A stretch of 64,000 bases of DNA from positions 806,001 to 870,000 of the forward strand of contig NZ_LT629700.1 in the NCBI RefSeq assembly GCF_900103625.1, in the 5' to 3' direction. The position numbers were made by a program, and so were the translations under genes. Below the pieces are notes generated by a model. That model ran no database searches. It was not told where the DNA came from and saw nothing but the letters and a program-made list of their open reading frames with translations. Below are positions 18,533 to 27,819 of this stretch, one piece after another (position 1 is the stretch's first letter; the number at the start of each line of letters is the position of its first letter). Source of the DNA: Corynebacterium mycetoides (lineage in GTDB: Bacteria; Actinomycetota; Actinomycetes; Mycobacteriales; Mycobacteriaceae).

Positions 18533-19716
18533 TAGCGCACTGCCCCGCCAGCCAGGGCGTCGATACGCAGGTTCGCCCGCCGGCGCGCCTGCCGCTCCAC
18601 CTCGACCACGTCCTCGAAGGACACCTGCCCTCCCGCCGGGTACGAGGCGAAATCGCAGGCTCCCTCGAGCACGTCGGAGATGACGTCGACGATCTGCGGG
18701 AAGCGGATCCGCCCCGCCAAGAAGGCCGCCGCCGCCTCCTCGTTGGCCGCGTTGTACACCGCGGGGAAACCCTGCCCGGCAGCGGCCACCTTGCGCGCCA
18801 GCCGCACAGCCGGGAAGGCCGCGTCATCCAGCGGCTCGAACGTCCACCCGAAAGACTCGGAGAAGTCGAGCGCTGGCTGCGCGTGAGCCACCCGGTCCGG
18901 CCACGCAAGCGCGTGGGAGATCGGCAGCTTCATCGACGGCGGCGACGCCTGGGCGATCGTCGCCCCGTCCGTGAACGTGACCATGGAGTGGATGATGGAC
19001 TGCGGGTGCACTGTGACGTCGATAAGCGAGGGCTCGACGGAAAAGAGCAGCGAGGCCTCGATGAGCTCGAGCCCCTTGTTCACCAGGGTGGCGGAGTTGA
19101 GCGTGTTCATCTGCCCCATCGACCACGTCGGGTGCGCCGCCGCCTGAGCGGGCGTGACATCCCACATCTGCGCGCGCGAGCGGCCCCGGAACGGCCCGCC
19201 GGAGGCGGTGAGCACGAACCGGGCGACCTCCCCGCGGCGCCCCGCCCGCAGGCACTGCGCCATCGCCGAATGCTCCGAATCCACCGGCACGATCTGCCCC
19301 GGCTTCGCGCGGTCCATCACCATACGCCCGCCGGCGACGAGGGACTCCTTGTTCGCCAACGCGAGCGTCGCCCCGGCCTCGAGCGCGGCCAGCGTGGAGG
19401 CCAGCCCGAGCGACCCGACGAGCGCGTTGAGCACCGTGTCGGCCGGTTGCGCCCGCACGAGCTCCTCCGGGCTGCGCAGCACCTCGCCGCCGAGCGCTTG
19501 CCCCACCTCGCGCGCGGCCTCGGGCCGCGACACGGCCACCTGGTGCGGCGCAAGACCCAGCGCCCGCGCCTGCGCGACAACGCTCGCCGGGTCGCTTCCC
19601 CCTGCGGCAATGCCCACCACCTGGAACAACCCCGGGTTGGCGCCAACCACGTCGAGCGCCTGGGTGCCAATCGAGCCCGTCGACCCCAACACGACAATTT
19701 TCTTAACCGCAGACAT
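18532..19716 (-). CDS. dxr: 1-deoxy-D-xylulose 5-phosphate reductoisomerase
   Basis: 394 residues. NADPH-dependent second step of the MEP pathway, the target of fosmidomycin. Visible are the nucleotide-binding [14 protein letters not shown], the NKESLVAGG motif, [23 protein letters not shown] and [22 protein letters not shown] at 19716 gives [11 protein letters not shown], the usual start; CACAAT lies 8 bases upstream and may be the -10. One copy of the dispersed word lies at 19017-19028. Confidence 0.96.
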   Translation of the reverse strand: MSAVKKIVVLGSTGSIGTQALDVVGANPGLFQVVGIAAGGSDPASVVAQARALGLAPHQVAVSRPEAAREVGQALGGEVLRSPEELVRAQPADTVLNALVGSLGLASTLAALEAGATLALANKESLVAGGRMVMDRAKPGQIVPVDSEHSAMAQCLRAGRRGEVARFVLTASGGPFRGRSRAQMWDVTPAQAAAHPTWSMGQMNTLNSATLVNKGLELIEASLLFSVEPSLIDVTVHPQSIIHSMVTFTDGATIAQASPPSMKLPISHALAWPDRVAHAQPALDFSESFGWTFEPLDDAAFPAVRLARKVAAAGQGFPAVYNAANEEAAAAFLAGRIRFPQIVDVISDVLEGACDFASYPAGGQVSFEDVVEVERQARRRANLRIDALAGGAVR

Positions 19717-19836
19717 GGTTAGCCATTGTGGCAAACGCGACACGTTTTGGGGGTATTCGATCACCAACTACCAGCCCGGTATGAGATGATTGTGAGCAAC
19801 CAGCAGCCAGGTTCAGCAACGTGTAAGGAGAAAGCT

Positions 19837-20316
19837 GTGGCCAACCACGCGAAGGAAAAGGCACCCCAGGTGTACAACGGCGTTTCCGAGGCGGATGTGC
19901 CCTCGGCCAAGTTCGGCTGGAGTGAGCTGAGCCCGGGCGCGGTTCAGATCGCCGGCTGGATCTCTGTCGCCTTCCTCGTCGCCTACAACTTCGGCAACCA
20001 CCACGGGCATGTGGAGACCATCTGGCTGATCACCCTCGCCGTCCTCATCGCACTGGGCCTCATCCTGTTTGCCGTGCGCCCCCGCCTGAACCAGGTGCGT
20101 ACCGTCACCGCCCGCAACAAGCCGGTTGGCTACCAGGAGCGCGACTGGGCGTACGACCAGCGCACGCTGTCCGGCGCCTACGAGAATCTCGAGGACGAGC
20201 ACCTGCGGGCGCTCAACATCGACCCGTCCCGCGTCCGCCACCTGCGCGCGGCCAACAACCCGAACAGTGAGATTCTCTCCGCTAAGCGCGACATCACCGT
20301 GACTACGGAGCGTTAG
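19837..20316 (+). CDS. DUF2631 membrane protein
   Basis: 159 residues, conserved in Corynebacterium and Mycobacterium, role unknown. Two adjacent membrane helices are predicted (about 38-56 and 65-83), separated by NFGNHHGHVET, with a cytoplasmic C-terminal tail (YQERDWAYDQRTLSGAYENL). The start is GTG because AAGGAG (19825-19830) lies 6 bases before it; the frame is open further upstream without a better site. A TATGAGAT-like -10 lies near 19779. A strong hairpin terminator follows at 20335. Confidence 0.85.
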   Translation: MANHAKEKAPQVYNGVSEADVPSAKFGWSELSPGAVQIAGWISVAFLVAYNFGNHHGHVETIWLITLAVLIALGLILFAVRPRLNQVRTVTARNKPVGYQERDWAYDQRTLSGAYENLEDEHLRALNIDPSRVRHLRAANNPNSEILSAKRDITVTTER

Positions 20317-20334
20317 AACTCCTCCACGCATGAG

Positions 20335-20370
20335 AAAAACCGGCAACCCGTCGCGGGGATGCCGGTTTTT
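20335..20370. terminator. Terminator after the DUF2631 gene (also faces rlmN)
   Basis: AAAAACCGGCA (20335-20345) pairs with TGCCGGTTTTT (20360-20370). The symmetrical A and T runs allow function in both directions between the converging genes. Confidence 0.88.
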
Positions 20371-20392
20371 GTCGTAGCCCGGGGCTTGGCTC

Positions 20393-21496
20393 CTAACCCG
20401 CCTTCTCCTCGGCGGCGAGCTGCCCGCAGGCGGCGGCGATCTCCTGCCCCTTGGTGTCGCGCACCGTGCAGGTGACCCCCTGCGCGATAACGCGGCGGAC
20501 GAACTCGTCCTGGCGGTGCCGGGGCGAGGCGTCCCACTTCGACCCCGGGGTGGGGTTAAGCGGGATCAGGTTGACGTGCACCTTCGACCCGAGTGCGTCG
20601 TGGAGCTTGCGGCCCAGCATGTCGGCGCGGAAGTCGTGGTCGTTGATGTCGCGGATCAGGGCGTACTCGATGGACACACGCCGGCCGGTCTGGTCGGCGT
20701 AGTAGCGTGCGGCGTCCAGCACGTCGGCGACGGAGTAGCGGTTGTTCATGGGCACGAGCTCGTCGCGCAGTTCGTCGTCGGGCGTGTGCATGGAGACGGC
20801 GAGGGTGCAGGACAACCCTTCGTCGGCAAGCCGGCGGATCTGGGGCGCCAGGCCGACCGTGGACACGGTGACGTTGCGCTGGGAGATTCCGAAGCCGTCC
20901 GGCGCGGGCTGGGTGATCTGGCGCACCGCGGCCACGACGCGGTTGTAGTTGGCCAGCGGCTCGCCCATTCCCATGAAGACGACGTTGGACAGGCGCGAGC
21001 CTTCGGCCTGCATGCGGGCCGCCGCGGCGCGCACCTGGTCGACGATTTCCGCGGTGGACAGGTTGCGGTCGAGGCCGCCCTGGCCGGTCGCGCAGAACGG
21101 GCAGGCCATGCCGCAACCGGCCTGGGACGAGATGCACAGGGTGGCGCGGTCGGGGTAGCGCATGAGCACGGACTCGAGCAGGATGCCGTCGTGCAGGCGC
21201 CACAGCGTCTTCGTGGTGTCGCCGTCATCCGTCTCCAGCGAGCGGATCTCCGTGAGCAGCGTGGGAAACAGGGCGTCCTTGACCAGCTGACGCTGGGCCT
21301 CCGGCAGGTCCGTCATGGTCAGGGGGTCCGCCTCGAACTTGCCGTAGTAGTGGCGCGCGATCTGGTCGGCGCGGAACTTCGGCAGCCCGAGATCGCGCAG
21401 CGCCTCGACGCGCTCGTCCTTGGTCAGGTCGGCGAAATGCTTCGGCGGCATGCCGCGCTTGGGGGCCAGCAACTGGATCTTCGGAAAATCGCTCAT
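20393..21496 (-). CDS. rlmN: 23S rRNA A2503/tRNA A37 methyltransferase (radical SAM)
   Basis: 367 residues. Makes 2-methyladenosine in 23S rRNA and in some tRNAs. The radical SAM cluster motif is CGMACPFC, followed by [22 protein letters not shown] and the C-terminal EIAAACGQL with the catalytic Cys of the dual-Cys mechanism. ATG at 21496 (MSDFPKIQ) is preferred over the GTG at 21505. It follows cdsA by 73 bases, which contain a near-match to the dispersed word (21533-21543). Confidence 0.95.
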   Translation of the reverse strand: MSDFPKIQLLAPKRGMPPKHFADLTKDERVEALRDLGLPKFRADQIARHYYGKFEADPLTMTDLPEAQRQLVKDALFPTLLTEIRSLETDDGDTTKTLWRLHDGILLESVLMRYPDRATLCISSQAGCGMACPFCATGQGGLDRNLSTAEIVDQVRAAAARMQAEGSRLSNVVFMGMGEPLANYNRVVAAVRQITQPAPDGFGISQRNVTVSTVGLAPQIRRLADEGLSCTLAVSMHTPDDELRDELVPMNNRYSVADVLDAARYYADQTGRRVSIEYALIRDINDHDFRADMLGRKLHDALGSKVHVNLIPLNPTPGSKWDASPRHRQDEFVRRVIAQGVTCTVRDTKGQEIAAACGQLAAEEKAG

Positions 21497-21569
21497 AACA
21501 GGCACCAGTGTCGCACGTCAGGCGGCGCTTTACTAATCGACGCCCAGCCCCGCGCCCCGGCCGCCGCGC

Positions 21570-22478
21570 CTAGAACGGACTGAGAAACGCGGCGGCGTTG
21601 AGCAGGATGTACGTGGCAGAGGCCGCGGGCAGCATGCCGTCGAGCCGGTCCATGATGCCGCCGTGGCCGGGCAAAAGGTGGGACATGTCCTTGATGCCGA
21701 GCTCGCGCTTGAACTGGCTTTCCACCAAATCCCCCATGGTCGCGCACACCACGAGCGCGGCACCGAGCGCGATGCCGACCCACCATGGCCCCTTGATCAG
21801 GTACGTCACGGCGAGCACGCCCGTGATAATCCCGAACGTGAGGGAGCCCGCGAAGCCCTCCCACGACTTGCTGGGGCTGACCGCAGGGGCCATCGGGTGC
21901 GTGCCGAACATGACGCCGGCGACGTACCCGCCGATGTCGGAGGCCACGACGCAGAGCATGAAGGACAAGATGAACATGCTCCCCGGCAGCGTGCTCTCGT
22001 CGATGGTGGAGATCATCGCGGCGAAGGACCCGAACAGGGGGATCCACACCAGCACGAAAATCCCCACCGAGGTGTCGCGCAGGTAGTTCTCGGGTTTCGA
22101 GTCCTTGCCCTTGTGGAACAGCCGCTGGTACATCAGCACCAGCACCGCGAACGCGAACCCGCCGAGGGCTCCGCCGGAGGCGAAGGGGAACGACGCCCAC
22201 AAAATCACCTGCCCCAGAATGACGAGCAGGGTGCGGGGCTGAGCGTAACCCGCCTCGCGCAGGCGGGTGAGCACCTCCCACATGGCCAGGCCGACCGCCA
22301 CCGCGACCAGCACGTACCAGGCAAGGGTGCCCAGCAAGAGTGCCGCGATGACCAGCGCCCCGAGCACGAGACCGGTAATGATCGCGTCGTGCAGGTCACG
22401 GCCCGCGCTGTTTTTCGGTTTCGGCGCCCGAATCCGGATGTGGGATCCGCCGGGGCGAGGCTCGCGTGTCGACGTCAC
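21570..22478 (-). CDS. cdsA: Phosphatidate cytidylyltransferase
   Basis: 302 residues, about eight membrane helices. Makes CDP-diacylglycerol from phosphatidate and CTP for phospholipid synthesis. The family signature is SPSKSWEGFAGS and, near the C-terminus, GDLVESQFKRELGIKDM followed by LLPGHGGIMDRLDG. The first about 35 residues are polar and variable. The start is GTG at 22478; the ribosome site is weak. It is 49 bases after frr, so likely in the pyrH-frr-cdsA operon. Confidence 0.95.
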   Translation of the reverse strand: MTSTREPRPGGSHIRIRAPKPKNSAGRDLHDAIITGLVLGALVIAALLLGTLAWYVLVAVAVGLAMWEVLTRLREAGYAQPRTLLVILGQVILWASFPFASGGALGGFAFAVLVLMYQRLFHKGKDSKPENYLRDTSVGIFVLVWIPLFGSFAAMISTIDESTLPGSMFILSFMLCVVASDIGGYVAGVMFGTHPMAPAVSPSKSWEGFAGSLTFGIITGVLAVTYLIKGPWWVGIALGAALVVCATMGDLVESQFKRELGIKDMSHLLPGHGGIMDRLDGMLPAASATYILLNAAAFLSPF

Positions 22479-22527
22479 AAAGGCGGCTTTCTGTTCTCAA
22501 AGGGGGGATGATCCGGAAGGGAGGTGC

Positions 22528-23085
22528 CTAGACCTCCATCAACTCGCTTTCCTTCCGCCCCACGAGGTCGTCGACCTGCGCAACGTACTGCGCGGTGGTC
22601 TTGTCCAGGGTCTGCTCGGCGGTCTTGACCTCGTCTTCGCCCGCGTCGCCGTCCTTCTGGATCTTCTTCAACGCCTCCATGCCCTGGCGGCGCACGTTGC
22701 GGATGGCGACCTTGCCCTCCTCGCCCTTTTGCTTCGCCTGCTTCACCAGGTCGCGGCGGCGCTCCTCGGTCAGCTGCGGGACGGTCACGCGGATGACTTG
22801 GCCGTCATCGGTCGGGTTGACACCGAGATCGGAGTTGCGGATGGCGGTGAGAATCTCGTTGAGGGTGGACATGTCGAAGGGCTTGATCAGCAGCATGCGC
22901 GGCTCGGGCACCGAGATGGTGGCCATCTGGTTGATCGGGGTGGGCGCCCCGTAGAAATCCGCGATGACGCCGTTGAACATCGCCGGGTTAGCGCGGCCGG
23001 TGCGGATAGAGACGAGCTCGTCGCGCGTGTGGTCGACGGCCTTTGCCATGCGCTCTTCGGAATCCAGCAGCACGTCATCAATCAT
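22528..23085 (-). CDS. frr: Ribosome recycling factor
   Basis: 185 residues, exact family length. Splits post-termination ribosomes together with [37 protein letters not shown] and [18 protein letters not shown] are typical. The ATG at 23085 ([13 protein letters not shown]) is the family start and is preceded by AAGGATG-like sequence. The frame remains open upstream into a 14-bp tandem repeat, but that part is not conserved. It is cotranscribed with pyrH. Confidence 0.97.
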   Translation of the reverse strand: MIDDVLLDSEERMAKAVDHTRDELVSIRTGRANPAMFNGVIADFYGAPTPINQMATISVPEPRMLLIKPFDMSTLNEILTAIRNSDLGVNPTDDGQVIRVTVPQLTEERRRDLVKQAKQKGEEGKVAIRNVRRQGMEALKKIQKDGDAGEDEVKTAEQTLDKTTAQYVAQVDDLVGRKESELMEV

Positions 23086-23103
23086 TGTTACATCCTTGGT
23101 TCT

Positions 23104-23143
23104 CGGTCTTGGTTTTTCGGTCTTGGTTTTTCGGTCTTGGTTC
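23104..23143. repeat. Three tandem 14-bp repeats in the frr leader
   Basis: CGGTCTTGGTTTTT is repeated at 23104 and 23118, with a third copy from 23132 ending after 11 matching bases. On the mRNA this is an A-rich AAAAACCAAGACCG repeat just upstream of the frr ribosome site. It has little secondary structure of its own. Confidence 0.9.
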
Positions 23144-23204
23144 AACAGGGTTAAATCACAACTTACCAGCGCGCCCGCCGGGCCCAGCGCCGCTAGGCGG
23201 GACG

Positions 23205-23951
23205 CTACTTCACGAGGGTGCCGATGCGCTCCCCCGCCACGGCGCGGGCGATGTTGCCCTCCTTGAGCAGGTTGAACACCAAGATGGGCATATTGTTGTC
23301 CATGCACAGGGAGAACGCGGTGGCGTCTGCCACCTTGAGGCCCTTCTCAATCACTTCGCGCGGGCTGACCTCGGAGTACAAAAGTGCCTCGGGATTGGAG
23401 CGGGGGTCGTCGTCGTAGACCCCGTCGACGGCCTTGGCCATGAGCAGCACGTCGCACCCGATTTCCAGCGCTCGCTGCGCGGCGGTGGTGTCGGTGGAGA
23501 AGTACGGCATGCCCATGCCGGCGCCGAAGATGACGACGCGGCCCTTCTCCAGATGGCGCGCCGCGCGCAGCGGCAGGTAGGGCTCCGCGATCTGCGCCAT
23601 GTTGATGGCCGTCTGCACGCGGCAGTCCACGCCTTTCTGCTGGAGGAAATCCTGCAGCGCCAGGCAGTTCATCACCGTCCCGAGCATGCCCATGTAATCC
23701 GAGCGGGCGCGGTCCATTCCGCGCTGCTGCAGCTGCGCGCCGCGGAAGAAGTTTCCGCCGCCGATGACCACAGCCACCTCGGTACCGGAGCGGGCGACCT
23801 CCGCGATCTGGGTAGCGACGCTGTCCACCACGTCCGGATCGATACCGACGTTTCCGCCGCCGAACATCTCACCGCCGAGTTTGAGCATCACTCGCTTGTA
23901 CCCGCCCTCGCGCGGGGATGTCTCGGTAGGTGTCATGGCTGCGTCGGTCAC
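23205..23951 (-). CDS. pyrH: UMP kinase
   Basis: 248 residues. Converts UMP to UDP with ATP; hexameric amino acid kinase family, normally activated by GTP. Signatures are [44 protein letters not shown], and [23 protein letters not shown]. The start is the GTG at 23951 because AAGGAG lies 8 bases upstream; an ATG at 23936 is less well placed. A TATGAT -10 (23999-23994) is upstream. It heads the pyrH-frr-cdsA cluster. Confidence 0.96.
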   Translation of the reverse strand: MTDAAMTPTETSPREGGYKRVMLKLGGEMFGGGNVGIDPDVVDSVATQIAEVARSGTEVAVVIGGGNFFRGAQLQQRGMDRARSDYMGMLGTVMNCLALQDFLQQKGVDCRVQTAINMAQIAEPYLPLRAARHLEKGRVVIFGAGMGMPYFSTDTTAAQRALEIGCDVLLMAKAVDGVYDDDPRSNPEALLYSEVSPREVIEKGLKVADATAFSLCMDNNMPILVFNLLKEGNIARAVAGERIGTLVK

Positions 23952-23993
23952 CGTGGTGGCTCCTTAGGGTCAACGGGGCATGTGCAACCGACC

Positions 23994-23999
23994 ATCATA
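23994..23999 (-). promoter_or_regulatory. -10 element of pyrH
   Basis: TATGAT on the minus strand, about 42 bases before the GTG start, giving a short leader with an AAGGAG ribosome site. The -35 is not obvious. Confidence 0.55.
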
Positions 24000-24112
24000 G
24001 TCGGCCCGGCTGAGCGTCGTGATCATTGCCTGGGGCGGGGTCCGGGAGTGCCGGATGGGCGCCGGATGGGCGCCGGGCGCGCGTCGGGTGGGCGTCGACA
24101 AGCGAAAATGCG

Positions 24113-24139
24113 AAAAGCCCCGCTCGAGGCGGGGCTTTT
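24113..24139 (-). terminator. Terminator of the rpsB-tsf unit
   Basis: AAAAGCCCCGC (24113-24123) and GCGGGGCTTTT (24129-24139) form an 11-bp stem with a 5-base loop and flanking A/T runs, 12 bases after the tsf stop. A copy of the dispersed word (24093-24104) lies directly behind it. Confidence 0.9.
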
Positions 24140-24150
24140 GCGGGGTGCGG

Positions 24151-24969
24151 CTAGGCCTGGCCGACCTCGAAGCGGACGAAGTCGGTGATCTCAATGCCGG
24201 CCTCGTCGGCGTACTGCTTGACGGACTTCTTGGAGTCGGACAGCGACGGCTGGTCGAGCAGGACGACGTCCTTGAAGAAGCCGCCCATGCGGCCCTCGAC
24301 GATCTTGGCGATGGCGGCCTCGGGCTTGCCCTCGTTGCGGGTGATCTCCTCCTGGACTGCGCGCTCCTTCTCGATGACGTCCGCCGGGATGTCCTCCTGC
24401 TTGAGGAAGCGGGCCTTCATCGCGGCGATCTGCAGCGCGACCTGGTGGGCTGCCTCGGCGTCATCACCGGTGTAGGCCACGAGCACTCCCACGGCCGGCG
24501 GCAGGTCAGCGGAACGCTGGTGGAGGTAGACCTCGACGTTGTCGCCCTCGAGGGTGCGGGCGCGGCGCAGCTCGAGCTTCTCGCCGATCTTGGCGGAGAG
24601 GCGCTCGAGAACGTCGTGGGCGGTCTCGCCGGAGACGTCAGCGTTGGCGAGCTCCTCGGGCGTGTTGGCCTTGGCGGCGGAGGCGGCCTTGGCGATCTCC
24701 TGGGCCACGTCCATGAATTCGGCGTTCTTGGCCACGAAGTCGGTCTCGGAGTTGATCTCGACGATGGTGTTCCCGTGCACTGCCACGAGACCCTCGAGCG
24801 CGTTGCGCTCGGCGCGCTTGCCCACGTCCTTGGCGCCCTTGATGCGAAGAACCTCGACGGCCTTTTCGTAGTCGCCGTTGGTCTCCTCGAGAGCCTTCTT
24901 GCAGTCGAGCATGCCGGAGCCGGTGGCCTCGCGGAGCTTCTTGACATCTGCGGCGGTGTAGTTCGCCAT
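24151..24969 (-). CDS. tsf: Elongation factor Ts
   Basis: 272 residues. Nucleotide exchange factor for EF-Tu. The N-terminal UBA-like part [19 protein letters not shown] and the TDFVAKN motif are characteristic, with the usual core and C-terminal EVGQA. ATG at 24969; AGGATCG lies upstream. It follows rpsB, with 236 bases between them that may contain an attenuator. Confidence 0.97.
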   Translation of the reverse strand: MANYTAADVKKLREATGSGMLDCKKALEETNGDYEKAVEVLRIKGAKDVGKRAERNALEGLVAVHGNTIVEINSETDFVAKNAEFMDVAQEIAKAASAAKANTPEELANADVSGETAHDVLERLSAKIGEKLELRRARTLEGDNVEVYLHQRSADLPPAVGVLVAYTGDDAEAAHQVALQIAAMKARFLKQEDIPADVIEKERAVQEEITRNEGKPEAAIAKIVEGRMGGFFKDVVLLDQPSLSDSKKSVKQYADEAGIEITDFVRFEVGQA

Positions 24970-25205
24970 AGTGGGGCGATCCTCCTCGTATTGGAACGAT
25001 TGTCGTACCCGCGCAGTCCTGCACGGATACATGATGAACGGTTTTACAGACTAGCCGACTTCAGCCGAGGCGGCATGTCGCGGCATGTCGTCGCGACATG
25101 TCTTGGTCGCAGCCGACAAAACCCCGCTGCCCCGCTCGCGACCGCGGTTTACCCGGTGACGGGCGCGGACGTGAACAGGACGCGGGGTGTTTAAGGCCCC
25201 CAAAC
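24970..25205 (-). other. rpsB-tsf intergenic region with hairpins
   Basis: No gene. On the transcribed strand a short AGGCC/GGCCT hairpin follows the rpsB stop, then a GC-rich stem region ending in GGGGTTTT (about 25121-25156) that could be a weak terminator, then CATGTCG/CGACATG repeats (25084-25100). These would let tsf be expressed at a lower level than rpsB. Assignment is tentative. Confidence 0.4.
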
Positions 25206-26162
25206 TTAGGCCTGGGTGGCACCCTTCGTGCCGGAGATCTGATCGACCTGGTCAGCCTGGCCAGCCTGCTCGGCAGCGCGCACCGCGTGCGGCTGCTCGA
25301 CCGGGGCGACGACCTGCTCCTTGGACGCCTCGGCAGCGGCGGCCGCTGCTGCGGCGTCGGCTGCGGAAACCTCGTCGCTGGAGGCTGCTTCCGCCGCGGC
25401 CTCGGAAGCCTCGGCCAGGCGCTTGGCGTCGGTGTCGCCGGCGGCCTCGCGCGCGGCGGCGAGCTGGCGCTCTTCGCGCTGCTGCTTGCCCTGGACGACG
25501 GCCTCGCCCACGATGTGGGTGAGCAACTTGACGGCGCGGATGGCGTCATCGTTGCCCGGGATCGGGAAGTTCACGTCGTCCGGGTCGCAGTTGGTGTCCA
25601 GCACGGCGACAACCGGGATGCGCAGCTTCTGCGCCTCGGAGATCGCGATGTGCTCCTTGTTGGTGTCCACGATCCAGAGGGCGGAGGGCGCCTTGGTCAT
25701 GTCCGAGATGCCGCCGAGAACGCGCTCGAGCTTGACGCGCTCGCGGGTCAGCATGAGGACCTCCTTCTTGCCGCGGCCCGCGTACCCCTCCTCGGCAGCG
25801 TCCATTGCCTGGAGCTCCTTCATGCGGGCGATACGCTTGGACACGGTCTGGAAGTTGGTGAGCATGCCGCCGAGCCAGCGGTGGGTCACGTACGGCATGC
25901 CGACGCGCTCCGCCTCTTCCTGGATGGGCTCCTGCGCCTGCTTCTTGGTGCCGACAAACAAGATGGTGCCGCCGTGCGCGACGGTCTCCTTGACAAACTC
26001 GAACGCCTCGTCGATGTAGGTCAGGGTCTGCTGAAGGTCAATGATGTAGATGCCGTTGCGGTCGGTGAAGATGAAGCGGCGCATCTTCGGGTTCCAGCGA
26101 CGCGTCTGGTGGCCAAAGTGCACACCCGCGTCGAGGAGTTCGCGCATGGTTACAACTGCCAT
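25206..26162 (-). CDS. rpsB: 30S ribosomal protein S2 with long C-terminal extension
   Basis: 318 residues, compared with about 240-270 in most bacteria. The S2 core is clear: [61 protein letters not shown]. After about residue 245 an extension rich in Ala, Glu and Gln follows ([19 protein letters not shown]), with no recognised fold. ATG at 26162 with AAGGAG 8 bases upstream. The leader carries a 7-bp hairpin (26209-26229). It is divergent from the M23 peptidase gene. Confidence 0.96.
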   Translation of the reverse strand: MAVVTMRELLDAGVHFGHQTRRWNPKMRRFIFTDRNGIYIIDLQQTLTYIDEAFEFVKETVAHGGTILFVGTKKQAQEPIQEEAERVGMPYVTHRWLGGMLTNFQTVSKRIARMKELQAMDAAEEGYAGRGKKEVLMLTRERVKLERVLGGISDMTKAPSALWIVDTNKEHIAISEAQKLRIPVVAVLDTNCDPDDVNFPIPGNDDAIRAVKLLTHIVGEAVVQGKQQREERQLAAAREAAGDTDAKRLAEASEAAAEAASSDEVSAADAAAAAAAAEASKEQVVAPVEQPHAVRAAEQAGQADQVDQISGTKGATQA

Positions 26163-26208
26163 GGGAAGGTCTCCTTCGGAGAAAATAGTTCGGTTTCTTA
26201 CACGTCTT

Positions 26209-26229
26209 GTGCGGGTTTTTATCCCGCAC
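26209..26229 (-). promoter_or_regulatory. Hairpin in the rpsB leader
   Basis: GTGCGGG (26209-26215) and CCCGCAC (26223-26229) form a perfect 7-bp stem with an AT-rich loop, 47 bases upstream of the rpsB ATG. It may take part in autoregulation by S2, as in other bacteria, but this is inference. Confidence 0.5.
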
Positions 26230-26302
26230 CCTGGCACCGCACCCGCCCGGCACCCAAGACAGTGGGACCGTTGCTGAGCTGGCGTTTGTCGGCGCGCGTA
26301 GT

Positions 26303-26334
26303 CAGTCTGTACAGACTGCGTGCACAAATATACT
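26303..26334 (+). promoter_or_regulatory. Palindrome and promoter upstream of the M23 gene
   Basis: CAGTCTGTACAGACTG (26303-26318) is a perfect 16-bp palindrome. TATACT (26329-26334) is a good -10 on the plus strand, which places the palindrome over the -35. It also lies in the rpsB promoter region on the other strand, so it may be an operator for either gene. Confidence 0.55.
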
Positions 26335-26369
26335 CCGTGGGTGCCCATGAGCCTAATTGAGCTGCGACG

Positions 26370-26397
26370 TTATCCACATTGGCACCAATTATCCACA
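26370..26397 (+). promoter_or_regulatory. Two DnaA boxes
   Basis: TTATCCACA occurs at 26370-26378 and again at 26389-26397, same orientation and 19 bp apart. Both match the strict DnaA-box consensus. They lie in the leader of the M23 gene and upstream of rpsB. This is not an origin by context (no dnaA or dnaN), so DnaA-dependent regulation or DnaA titration is more likely. Confidence 0.65.
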
Positions 26398-26442
26398 GGC
26401 TCGTCGCGTAGCGACGCCGCGCCCGCGCACCCGGTGTTACAT

Positions 26443-26949
26443 ATGCGTATGCGACGCTCACTCCTGTCCCTCGCCATCCTGCTCATTCTTGTCCGCGCCC
26501 CCTCCCCCGCCCAGGCCTACGTCGACCCCACCACGGGCGAGCCGTACGCCACGCACATCACCCGCTCCGCCGACATCCCGGAAAAGAACTGGCTGCCGGG
26601 CCACCGCGGCGTGGACCTGGGCTTAGAGGTAGGTGGTGCCGTCGTCGCCGCCGACGATGGCACCGTGGCGTTTGCCGGCGTGGTCGCCGGCGTCCCCGTT
26701 GTCTCCATCGACCACCCGGACGGGATCCGCACCACCTACCAGCCGGTACACGCCGTAGTTGCCGCGGGCGACGCGGTGGCGGAGGGCGACGTCATTGGGC
26801 GCATCGCCGCCTCCCCGGCCGGCGAGCACGACGGGCTGCACTGGGGGGCGCGCACGGGCGAGGACACCTACATCAACCCCCTGACCCTGCTGGACGCGCC
26901 CGCCATCCGGCTCAAGCCCGTGGGTGCGCCTGGTCGTACACCTTTTTGA
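26443..26949 (+). CDS. Secreted M23 (LytM-type) peptidoglycan endopeptidase
   Basis: 168 residues. Signal peptide RRSLLSLAILLILVRAPSPAQA, then one LytM domain with zinc ligands in LPGHRGVDLGL (His, Asp) and GLHWGAR (His). The domain is short, like the Rv2891-type protein found at the same place beside rpsB in mycobacteria. It should cut peptidoglycan peptides or act as an amidase activator; the active site appears complete apart from the first half of the usual H-x-H pair. The start is ATG 26443 or 26449. The last 38 bases overlap the converging xerC. Confidence 0.85.
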   Translation: MRMRRSLLSLAILLILVRAPSPAQAYVDPTTGEPYATHITRSADIPEKNWLPGHRGVDLGLEVGGAVVAADDGTVAFAGVVAGVPVVSIDHPDGIRTTYQPVHAVVAAGDAVAEGDVIGRIAASPAGEHDGLHWGARTGEDTYINPLTLLDAPAIRLKPVGAPGRTPF

Positions 26950-27808
26950 GCCGCTGCGCGGAGATGTGCGTGTAGATCTGGGTGGTCTGCAGGCTCGAGT
27001 GGCCCAGCAGCTCCTGCACGACACGCAAGTCCGCCCCGCCCTCGATCATGTGCGTCGCCGCACTGTGCCGCAGCGAGTGCGGGCTGACCTCTCCCGCGCC
27101 CGCGCGTGCCGACGCCCTCTCCACCACGCGCCGGACCTGCCGCTGGTCAATCCTCTTGCCGAGCGAGCCCACGAACAACGCGTCCGTGTCTCCCGCCAAG
27201 GCGTCCCGCCCGCCGCCCAGCCAGTCGCGCACGGCGTGCGCCGCGGCCTCACCGAACGGCACGACCCGCTGTTTATTGCCTTTTCCCGTGACCTTGAGGA
27301 CACCCCTGGACGGGTCGAAGTCCCCCACATCCAGGCTCGTGAGCTCCGCGACGCGCATGCCGGTGGCGTAGAGCAGCTCCAGCATCGCACGGTCGCGCAG
27401 CGCCTCGGGGCGGTGGTTGTCGTCGTTGATCTCGGCCTCGACGAGGTCGCCGGCCGTAGGCGCGTCCACCACGGCTGGGAGGTGGCGATTGACCTTGGGC
27501 GAGCGCAACCGCGCCGCGGGGTCCGCATCGATGTAGCCCTGGGTGTGCGCCCAGGAGGAAAACGCCCTGGCCGCGGCCGTGCGCCGGGCGAGGGTGGATC
27601 GCGCCAATCCCCGGGCCACGGAGTCGGCCAGCCAGGCGCGCAGGGTGGGCAGGGTGAGATCGGCGATGGAGTCCGCGAACGGCAGGAGCGTTGCCAGGTC
27701 GGAGCGGTAGGCCTTCACCGTCGCCGGGGAGCGGCCGAGCACGAGCTCGGCGTGCTCGGCGAAGTCCTCGATCGCCTCTGCCAGCTGGCTCGTCCGTGCA
27801 CCGCCCAT
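26912..27808 (-). CDS. xerC: Tyrosine recombinase XerC
   Basis: 298 residues. With XerD it resolves chromosome dimers at dif. N-terminal SAM-like core-binding domain (about 1-95) and catalytic domain with Arg in ATGMRVAEL, Lys in TGKGNKQR, HSLRHSAATH, LGHSSLQTTQIYTH with the nucleophile Tyr. ATG at 27808; the frame is open further upstream without conservation. The same position next to dprA is conserved in actinobacteria, so this is the host recombinase and not a phage integrase. Confidence 0.94.
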   Translation of the reverse strand: MGGARTSQLAEAIEDFAEHAELVLGRSPATVKAYRSDLATLLPFADSIADLTLPTLRAWLADSVARGLARSTLARRTAAARAFSSWAHTQGYIDADPAARLRSPKVNRHLPAVVDAPTAGDLVEAEINDDNHRPEALRDRAMLELLYATGMRVAELTSLDVGDFDPSRGVLKVTGKGNKQRVVPFGEAAAHAVRDWLGGGRDALAGDTDALFVGSLGKRIDQRQVRRVVERASARAGAGEVSPHSLRHSAATHMIEGGADLRVVQELLGHSSLQTTQIYTHISAQRLKKVYDQAHPRA

Positions 27809-27819
27809 GCCCCCGCATG

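Noticed and set aside
22528..23307. Longer frr gene starting about 220 bases upstream.
   Set aside because: The added residues come from the 14-bp repeat and from the pyrH end; frr proteins start at MIDDVL and have 185 residues.
26370..26397. DnaA boxes as a replication origin.
   Set aside because: There is no dnaA, dnaN, AT-rich unwinding region or larger box cluster.
26912..27808. Tyrosine recombinase as a phage or island integrase.
   Set aside because: Gene order with dprA-comM and sequence fit the host XerC; no att sites or phage genes are near.
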